Below the pieces are notes generated by a model that did not search any database, was not told the origin of the DNA, and saw only the letters and a program-made list of their open reading frames with translations. From assembly GCA_020747045.1 (NCBI GenBank), contig JAGTJN010000018.1, forward strand, positions 124,001-188,000: DNA of 64,000 nt, read 5' to 3'. This DNA comes from Phaeosphaeria sp. MPI-PUGE-AT-0046c (taxonomy: Eukaryota > Ascomycota > Dothideomycetes > Pleosporales > Phaeosphaeriaceae). Below, piece after piece: positions 56,201-64,000 of the stretch. Numbering within the stretch: position 1 is the first letter of the stretch; the number at the start of each line of letters is the position of its first letter. The translations under genes were made by a program, and so were the position numbers.

Positions 56201-59186
56201 ATGAGCGGCAGGCTCGTTGCAAACCGCCTGGCCACCCTCGCGCGCCGCACGCCGCTATACACGACACGATCGCACACGACTCACACCCTCCCCGCTGGAG
56301 GCCTCCTGCGCAACCAAGCCGGTGTCCGGCTGATCAAACGCCGCCCGTGGCCCCTCGGTAGCTATGCGCTGCACAATGTGCCCGCCACACGCTCCATTTC
56401 CTTTGTGAGGATCATACCGAAGCTGGTGGGCAAGTTTGCAACTGTGGGAGCTGCTGCTGGTGGCGCCGTCCTCGCTGGAGTGTCGTACATCCAATACCAG
56501 GCAGGACGCAAGTCGACCGAATTCGTGTCGTGTGGCTGAATGCTGACGAGCAACAGAGGCAGGAACATTTGCAGTCGACCTATTCCACCGAACTAAAGAC
56601 GGTGCGAGCGAATTTGCAGACGGCGCCTTTGGTACCGTGAATGGCGTCTTCGACCAGCTCGGAAAGGGCTGGAACTCGACAAGGGAGGATCTGGACAAGG
56701 TGCAGTACCCGGAGTGGCTACAGAAGCTGCTGGCTAAAGAAGACTCTGGGGGCTCAAGTGGCAACAATGGCGGAGGTCGAGGGCCGGAAGAGCCTAAGCA
56801 TGGCGGTGCTGGAGCTGCTGTGGCCGGGGCATCATCCGCAGCTGCCCTTGGATACGCCCGAGAAGATGAGGACGAGGGCGACAAGAACGAGGCTGAGAAG
56901 ATTGCTCGTGACGAGCAAATGATGATGCTCACCAAGAAGATGATCGAGATCCGAGGGTTGTTGCAGACGGTCGGGCAGTCCGACACGCTCACACTACCAT
57001 CGATCGTTGTCATTGGGTCGCAGTCTTCGGGCAAGAGTTCAGTACTCGAGGCCATCGTGGGCCATGAATTCCTGCCCAAGGGACATAACATGGTCACTCG
57101 CCGGCCCATTGAACTCACCCTGGTCAACACACCGGACGCGCAAGCTGAGTATGGTGAGTTTCCTGCTCTACGCTTGGGCAAGGTCACCGATTTCAACCAC
57201 ATTCAAAAGACTCTGACCGACTTGAACTTGGCGGTGCCTGCGTCCGACTGTGTTTCGGACGATCCCATCCAACTACGCATCTATTCTCCCAATGTTCCTG
57301 ACCTTCAATTGATCGATCTGCCGGGATATATCCAGGTGGTTGGCCGCGACCAGCCCCCGGAACTCAAGGAGAAGATCTCCGCGCTGTGCGAGAGGTACAT
57401 TCGCGCCCCCAACGTCATCCTCGCAATATCAGCGGCAGATGTCGATTTGGCCAACAGCACTGCTCTTCGAGCATCCCGGAAAGTTGACCCACGCGGCGAG
57501 CGGACTATTGGCGTGATTACGAAGATGGATCTGGTCGATGCTGAGCGAGGCGCAAGTCTGCTCACAGACAAGAAGTACGCCTTGCGGCTTGGGTACGTCG
57601 GTGTCGTATGCCGTGTTCCTGCCAATGCCGGCGGCAACAAGCTATTCACACGTGGGAACGGCAACATCACGAATGCTATTACGAAGAACGAGGCGGCCTA
57701 CTTCTCCTCTCACCCCGAATTTGCACCCGATTCCCAACTTGCAGTAGGCACAAAGAACCTCAAGAAAAAGCTCATGCATGTTCTCGAGCAGACTATGGCT
57801 GGTTCACTCAAGACCACAAGCGAAGCTATTCAACGCGAACTCGCTGAAGCCACCTACGAATATAAAGTGCAGTACAATGAGCGTCCCCTAAGCGCCGAAT
57901 CGTATCTCGCCGAGTCACTTGATTCGTTCAAACACTCCTTCCGTGGCTTCTCGGAACAGTTCGGTCGCGAACAAGTGCGCGGTCTTTTGAAGCACGAACT
58001 TGATCAGCAAGTCTTGAATCTGCTGGCGCAGAGATATTGGAATCGACCCTTTGATGATCTCAGTGTCCCGTTTCCAGAGACCGATCCATTGAGCAGCCTT
58101 GCAAAGGCTGATGTAGAGGGCGAAGATGAGATCTGGAAGATCAAGCTTGACAGTTCGAGCGCAGCGTTGACAAAGCTCGGTGTTGGACGTTTGGCTACTA
58201 GTGTGATTGCCAATGCGCTCCAGGCGCAGATTGATCGCTTGATCACTAACTCACGTTTTGCCGCACATCCATTTGCACGCCAAGCCATCACCGACGCCTC
58301 TACGAATATTCTTAAGGACCTGTCGTATGACATTTCAGACGAGCTGGAGATCTGTATCAAGCCTTACAAGTACCGCATCGAGGTCGAAGATAACGAATGG
58401 GCGAAAGGACGGGAGAATGTGACAGCAGTCCTGAAGGAAGAGCTCAAGGTTTGTGAGGGCGCTGTGAAAAGTCTCGAAGAGCAAGCGGGTGGACGCAAGA
58501 GAGTCCGAGACGTCATGTCATTTATCGATCGCGTCCGAAGCGGCCAGGTGGTGCTAGAAGGCGATGGTGTTGGTGGAGCTGGAGGGTTCAGTGCTGCTTT
58601 GTTGGCAAAAGGTATGTTTTTGTGGTCTGATCCGCTTCCTTCATGTTACTAACGATATCTCCAGGACGAGAGGCAGTATTCCTTCGCGACCGCGTCGACG
58701 TGCTCAAGCTCCGTCTGTTGGCCGTCAAGAGCAAGCAGTGCGCCACCAAGAAGAACAAGTACCACTGTCCCGAGGTGTTTCTGGACGCCGTTGCCGACAA
58801 GCTCACCACTACCGCCGATCTCTTCCTAGACGCCGAACTTCTGTCGAAATTCTACTACATTGTGAGTCCTGACCCTGCTGCTGGAATGCCACATGCTGTA
58901 ATATGACTCGAGCTAATTACGTTTACAGTTCCCCCGCGAACTTGACGCACGCCTGGGCCGTGGGCTCAGCCAGGACGAGATTGAACATTTTGCCAAAGAA
59001 GACCCTAAGATCAAGCGACATCTGGATGTCGTGCGCCGCAAAGAGCTACTTGAGCATGTTCTGAAGGAGATGGAAGGGCTCCGGCAGCTTGAGCAGAGGG
59101 AGAAAAGAATCATGTCACGGCGCGAAGAAAGAGAGTTACGGGCGAGAGAGGGCAACGGACGCAAAGGGGGATGGAGTCTCTTCTAG
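56201..59186 (+). CDS. mgm1: Mitochondrial dynamin-like GTPase Mgm1/Msp1/OPA1
   Basis: Four exons (56201-56507, 56557-58611, 58665-58861, 58929-59186) give 938 residues. An Arg/Ser-rich mitochondrial presequence (about 1-70) is followed by a hydrophobic Gly/Ala anchor (about 80-98, KFATVGAAAGGAVLAGV). The dynamin GTPase begins near 250: P-loop GSQSSGKSS (256-264), then DLPG and TKMD. Middle and C-terminal GED-like parts follow, ending in a charged coiled coil. It fuses mitochondrial inner membranes and shapes cristae; it is normally present as long and rhomboid-cleaved short forms. Intron 1 (49 bp) starts GCAAGT rather than GT, and only this choice joins YIQYQAG to QAGTFAVDLFHRT in frame. Confidence 0.95.
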
Positions 59187-59534
59187 CCGACGGCCTTGTA
59201 CGATGATCATGTTTCTGATGAATGCGGCATATAGACTGTTTGGCGTTGCGGCGTGTTTAGGGTGGGGTGATACCAGGTGAGGCATGGACTGCAGATATAT
59301 ACTTTGCTTCTCCATTATTATATATATATGTCCTTCTCATCCGAGCAAGCATCTTCTGATTGGCCAGCAGTTCCAATTGATGTCTGACTTCTGCGTGGGG
59401 GCTGTAGGGTCGTCGCCACGCTTAGTCCCGCCCCACAAGTGCATGAGTTGATCCCTGCAACATTTTTGCGAACAGAGTCGCAAGCTCACCTAGACTTGCG
59501 CCGTTTCTGCAAATACACCACACCCACCGTCACA
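59187..59534. other. Intergenic region with a short AT repeat
   Basis: 348 bp containing the mgm1 3' UTR and the promoter of the next gene. A TATATATATA stretch lies near 59320-59330. Nothing else recognised. Confidence 0.55.
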
Positions 59535-60614
59535 ATGCCACACAAACACAAACGTCGAGCAGACAACGACGATGCAAACCAGTACGCATTGCACACCCCT
59601 CCTTTGACGCACGACTTGCTGGTCTAAACTTGCTAACACGTCTTCCGCAGGTTCAGTCTCCCACCCGACCAGTTCGCAACCTCCCTCCCGGTAGGCAAGG
59701 CGCGCACTTTTAGCTCTGCGCCCAAGGCCAAGAAGCGCAAGACCGGCCACGTCGAAGGCTATGGCGCAGACGATACCCCCAAAGCGTTTGCACGCCTGCT
59801 CGCCTTCACGCAGAGCAAGCAGCCTCGGCGCAACGGGCTTGATGATGGGGTAGTGAAGAGCAAGAAGCAAAAAAGACAGGAGCAGCAGCAGCAACAAGAA
59901 CAAAAGGACAACGCAAAGACAATATCAGCGGATGCGGAAAAGGACACGAGCGGTGTTGTTGCGAAAGCCTCAACAGCAGAGAAAGAGAAGCCCGACCTCC
60001 GCATCCAACCCGGCGAATCCCTCTCCGACTTCCGCGCGCGCGTCGACGCCGCCCTACCTCTCTCCGGGATATCTAGATCAGGTCGCAAAGTCGCAGGTGT
60101 CAGCGACCACCGGGTAACGAAGCACGAGCGCAAACTGAAGCGTCTGCAAAAAGGGTGGAGAGAGGAAGAGGCGCGGATACGGGACAAGGAGGCCGAGGAG
60201 CGGGAATTGGCCGAGGAAGAAGAGGATGAGGACAAGGCCATGTGGGAAGACAAGACAGCTGATCTAGCAAGCACTACTACCACGAACGGAAAGAAGAAGA
60301 AAAAGGCAAAGAAGGGAAAGAGGAAGTTAGTTGCGGGCGAAGTGGACAATCACAGTGAAGATGAATGGGAGGCGTTGAAGAAAAAGCGAGAGAGTGCGGG
60401 TGGGAGGAAAGGGTTACATGATGTAGTTTCTGCGCCGCCGGAGTTCACAAAGACGCCGCGAGAGATCTTTAAAGTGAAAAATGGGGCTGGCGCAAAAGTG
60501 GGGAATGTACCCAACAGTGTGGGAAGTTTGAGGAAAAGGGAGGAGGTGGCGGAGGAGAGGAAGGCGATTATTGATACGTATAGGGAGTTGATGGCGAGGA
60601 AACGCGGGGAGTGA
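59535..60614 (+). CDS. Lysine-rich, probably nucleolar protein of unknown function
   Basis: Two exons (59535-59581 and 59651-60614, 69-bp intron) give 336 residues. The start MPHKHKRRADNDDAN/QFSLPPDQFATSLPV is followed by a conserved-looking segment (KKRKTGHVEGYGADDTPKAFARLLAF). Then come a Gln/Lys coiled coil, LRIQPGESLSDFRARVDAALPL, and basic/acidic alternation including KKKKKAKKGKRK. The C-terminus (EFTKTPREIFKVKNGAGAKV) also looks conserved. Several nuclear localisation-type Lys clusters suggest a nucleolar or ribosome-assembly role, but this is inference from composition; I do not recognise a named family. No enzyme motif, signal peptide or membrane helix. Confidence 0.75.
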
Positions 60615-60856
60615 GGGAGTTGAAAGGCCAAAAGAGGGGGTGGGCTTGAACAAGTATCATTTGCATCACATGTATTGGCTTTGTCGCTCAACATGCTTCT
60701 GTCTTATTCATGACTCCTCTGTTGGGGTCTGCTTCTACGCACGAGGCCAATGCTCATGTCATCCACGGGGTATCTAATTCACCACCTTCTCTCCTAAACA
60801 AAAACCAAATCAATCCAAAAACACCATAAAAAACGCCTTTAGTGTCTACCATCTCT

Positions 60857-62321
60857 CTACCCAACCAAGCTCCAAGTCCTCTTAACCCCCCAATCCAAGC
60901 CAGTCATACCCCGCAAATCATCCCCGTTCAAATAATCCACGCCCTCGTCCACAAGTGTCTTCCACACCCTATTCCTCAACCCTATCGGCCACTTGGGCGC
61001 GCTCCAATACCTCGCCTTCAAGCCGCGTGCATGCGCACCCCTTATCTGTCCGCGCAAAAGCTCGAGTTGGTGATGTGACAAACCGCCCCACCACACGAAG
61101 CCCAGCGCTTCACTCATTTTGACAGAGGCGTAGTAGGAGTTGGTGGAGTCGAAGTGGGAAGTGGGCGAGGTTCCGACAGTGCCTTGGCCGCCTCGGGGTT
61201 TGAGGTGGGATTGAGAAGAGGATGATGATGTGTTGGGGGAGTACATTTGTGCGAGAGGCGCATCAAAGAAGATGTCGCGATAAGTCGTATTTGCTGAGAT
61301 CAAATCGAAGGGCGCATTTCCCGTCGCTACAACCGTAATGGGACCTTCGATACGATTTGTACCGTCAAAATATGTCAAGTAGCCCTTCTCGCGCAATGCA
61401 GTGAGATGCTCCGAAACATAAGGGAAAATGTCGCGGCCGTTGTTTTTGAAGTCGACCAATAAGACCAGTGTCTGCTCTGGCATGGTGTCGAAAACACCTT
61501 GCTTCACACTCGAAGACGCTGGGAACCCGCTCGCTGCGTTCTTGTGGTCGAGCATTTTAACCAAGGGGTCTACATACATGGAGCGAAAAGTTTTGTTCGC
61601 GGTGAGGGCGTAGGTGCTGTGCCCGACCAACAAGTCTTGATCAAAGAGCCAGACGTCGGCTTCAACGCCGGTACAGCCCCAGCGGAGAGCATCATAGAGG
61701 GGAACGCGACGCCAGTAATCGTTGTGCGAGTGACAGGGAACGGGCGTGACGTCGCGGGTGATGTCTAAGAGGTGAGATGCGAGGTCTGAGCTGGCTTGGG
61801 ATGGCAGAGTCCAGTCGAGGGAGGAGGCGGCTGAATCGTCCCAGAGGAGAGGGACGTAGCCGCATAGGAAGTTGAGGATGTGAATGAATCCACTGCGTAA
61901 GTTAGAAATGAAGTCTGGAAAGATTTCATGCACGTGGTCAAGCCGCAGCGGAAACGGGCGGAAGCAACATGGTATGTGGGACTTACAACACGACCATAAT
62001 CACCACAGGAATTCCCAGACATGTTCTCCTCCTGCATCTCCATCTCTGCATGGTCGTTTTTTCCTCGCCACCACCCAGCCGCACCGCCTTAAACCCATGG
62101 TGCCTGCCATGCCCATTCCGTCTCCTCATCGACATGCGCAAGCGTCTCCAGAAACCTGGGTTCCCCCGTGTTGTCAGGTCCTCGAACTCGGAGCCAGAAT
62201 CTGAACTCTCGACATCCTCCAAAGACGGCAGCGAAACAGTGGAGTGGTGTCTCTTCTGGTTGGTTGTGTTGGAGTGCTGTAGTAAAGGCGACTGCGACTC
62301 GGAATGGTCGGAAACAGTCAT
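60857..62321 (-). CDS. AIM6: AIM6-like membrane-anchored PLC-like phosphodiesterase fold protein
   Basis: Two exons (61987-62321 and 60857-61892, 94-bp intron) give 456 residues. A cytosolic Ser/Asp and Arg-rich N-terminus is followed by one membrane helix (about 105-128, IPVVIMVVFGFIHILNFLCG) split by the intron. A lumenal or extracellular domain starts at about 162: PCHSHNDYWRRVPLYDAL (His166, His168), CTGVEADVW, HSTYAL and LVLLVDFKN, as in PLC-like phosphodiesterases and yeast Aim6. It ends in DYLNGDDLRGM. Yeast Aim6 deletion alters mitochondrial inheritance, but its substrate is unknown. The ATG at 62321 was chosen because further upstream the frame is not convincingly coding. Confidence 0.88.
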
Positions 62322-63013
62322 GGTGACTGACGGACCATGCAGGCACGAGCCAATGGCGGGGTCGAATCTGGATTGGATCTGGGCAGCAGAGTGCACGATT
62401 GTCCCAAATGAAGATGTCCTGGGGCACAATCACCGTCCCACTTTCTCTCAGGAGGATGTCGCGAATTGCTTGCGTGGTTTGCGAGGGGGGCCACCTGCGC
62501 CTTAAGCCAGTCCAGACACACTGCCACACCCCGCGCCGCAACACGGCGTTCAGTCCGCGAAACAAACGGACCCAAAATGGCCAGCACCCTGACAGCGGTC
62601 CAAAATGCGGCCGCACTGCACTATCGACGGGCTAGACAAACATAGTCGTGTTGGAGTCGAGGTTGTTGGAAAAAGGCGCGCATGGAGATGCTGCTCTTCA
62701 GCTTGAGCTTGCGCGTTTGACCACGACATTGCGGGTATATACGAGGCCTCGGGCCTGCTTCGTTCATGTGCTTCCCATGCAAAGCTTTCATGGATGGCGC
62801 CCACTCAAGTGTGCACGCTCTAGAACGGGAGGTCGCCCGACGCAGGGGCGCGCGTTGCTGTTGCGTCTTCTCCATTTACCGGTAGTCACGGTGCTGAGCC
62901 AGCCGCTATAATTGGCTGTGCGGGGCCATCTGCCAACTGACCGCGCAATGCATGTCCTCGCCCAAGGTAGTATCTGTATTCCATTCCATTCGCAAAGTAC
63001 CAACATCTTCTAT
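62322..63013. other. Spacer between AIM6-like and cullin-4 genes
   Basis: 692 bp between two minus-strand genes: the AIM6-like promoter and the cullin 3' UTR. Open frames here have no recognisable content. Confidence 0.55.
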
Positions 63014-64000
63014 CTACGCAATATATGCATACCACCCCGCATTGTCTTCCTCCCTCTCCAAAAACTCCTTCTCAATCAACCTGTCAATATTCTTCTTGAT
63101 ACCCGCCATCTCCAACGTGCCCCGACTCTTCGTTGCCTTGATCGTCTCAGCCACCAAGTCTGCATGAGCAATCCTCTTCCTCGCCTTCAAGATCCTGACA
63201 ATAGCTGCTTGCGTTTCATAGTTGCGGTCAGCTGCTACGCGCTCGTGCGTCTCCTTGTTCTCCGCTTGCGTTTCCTTGAGTTGCACCGTGTTGATCTTGA
63301 TCCGGTACTTGGGGTCACTAAAATTCTGATTGAGCGTGAATGTGTCGGTGGCGTTGATCTCGCGGCCCTTGGGGTGCTTTGTCAACGGTCGGATTTTGGC
63401 GCAGGCGAGGGACTGCAGGGTCCGGTTGAGCTCAGCAGGTGCTATGACCAATTAGTCAGTATGTGCGCATCGTGACGGACGCCTCCACTTACGCAGACCC
63501 GTGGCTTCTTTCAGATAGTTGTAGTCCATGTGCTCGTCCTTCTTCAGTCCGTTGAAGAGTAAGAGCACAATAGCCTGGAACGACGATACCACCAGTTCTT
63601 TCACGCCTTTGTCAAATTTCGCCTTGACTTGGCAGTGTGCGAGCGCGTGCTTGAACTCGAGCTTGCGGCCAGAGTGCTTCGCTTTGTAGTGTGTTTCGAA
63701 TTTGTCTATGGCTTGCTGGATCTGCGCCGGGATGATTACATGAACCGTGGGATATGTGGGCCATGATGATGCCGAAAGAATGCTAACGTTGAGATCGAGT
63801 GCTAGTTTCTCGTTACGTTCCTCTGAAATGTTCTTGTATGAAGCCATCTCTTCACGTGACAACTCAATGTCGCGGAACATTTGCTCGAGGTTAGCTGTGA
63901 ATCCAGCACCGCATTCTGTTTCTGATCAGCACCGAATACCACAGGTCGACATTGCAAAGGTACTAACCAGTCTTCAGCCTTGACAACATGCTCCTCTCTG
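63014..64000 (-). CDS. cul4: Cullin-4 scaffold, C-terminal part (partial)
   Basis: Three exons are visible (63968 to beyond the right edge, 63493-63915, 63014-63441); the N-terminal part lies outside the window. The cullin homology domain ends with LSRLKTE/CGAGFTANLEQMFRDI and a segment running to HMDYNYLKEATGL/PPAELNRTL. The winged-helix/Nedd8 segment is DRNYETQAAIVRILKARKRI, in which the Lys encoded at 63185-63187 is the expected neddylation site, and the chain ends GWYAYIA. The details (LQSLAC.K.R.L.KHPKGRE, RIKINTVQLKET) match cullin-4 rather than cullins 1 or 3. Cul4-DDB1 ubiquitin ligases act in DNA repair, replication and chromatin control, including the fungal DCDC complex. Introns: 63442-63492 and 63916-63967. 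Confidence 0.92.

Noticed and set aside
63000..63480. Plus-strand frame of 187 codons at 62912-63475
   Set aside because: Antisense of the cullin-4 C-terminal exon and its 3' flank.

Overview
This window comes from a filamentous ascomycete (Pezizomycotina), probably a Dothideomycete. The evidence is the gene content: a HET-domain protein, two Zn2Cys6 regulators, a PTH11/rhodopsin-type membrane protein, a samB-like MYND protein and a heterotrimeric G-protein beta subunit. The introns are short (mostly 45-100 bp) and GT-AG, and the DNA is about 50% GC. All gene models below were spliced by hand from frame continuity, splice sites and family conservation. The class-level placement is inference.

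Layout, left to right. 1-1147: end of a disordered Arg/Ser-rich protein. 1148-3516: no supportable gene. 3517-4850: seven-helix rhodopsin-like protein. 4851-7453: no supportable gene. 7454-8175: centrin-like EF-hand protein. 8584-10721: a complete Fot1/pogo-type DNA transposon with perfect 42-bp inverted repeats and TA target duplications; its transposase frame carries seven nonsense codons and no frameshift. 10996-12849: GDA1 Golgi GDPase. 13161-15240 (-): CorA-family transporter with GQN in place of GMN. 16782-18623: samB/MUB1. 19668-24866: DNF3-type P4 flippase. 25532-26403: 5'-truncated UNC93-like transporter. 27130-29479: HET-domain protein.

30692-31629 (-) and 33800-35084 (-): phosducin-like protein and G-beta subunit, neighbours on one strand that act in the same pathway. 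35818-37149: ADAL-type deaminase. 37547-39475: DeSI peptidase-thioredoxin-PUL fusion. 39637-40013 (-): possible small gene. 40299-42226 (-): Zn2Cys6 regulator. 42862-43557 (-): four-helix membrane protein. 44092-45406: second Zn2Cys6 regulator. 45691-46610: secreted Cys/Thr-rich surface protein.

46974-54663 (-): giant TFIIIC B-block subunit, divergent from ureD (55009-56010). 56201-59186: mitochondrial dynamin Mgm1/OPA1, with one GC-AG intron. 59535-60614: lysine-rich, probably nucleolar protein. 60857-62321 (-): AIM6-like protein. 63014-64000 (-): C-terminal part of cullin-4, running off the right edge.

Most of the window is conserved core eukaryotic machinery. The accessory part is 1.1-10.7 kb (transposon and gene-poor DNA) and 24.9-29.5 kb (broken transporter and HET gene). 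I found no CRISPR array, rRNA, tRNA or obvious biosynthetic cluster, and no clearly new multi-gene system. The best leads are the transposon decay pattern, the G-beta/phosducin pairing, the DeSI-thioredoxin-PUL fusion, the CorA GQN change and several unusual splice structures.
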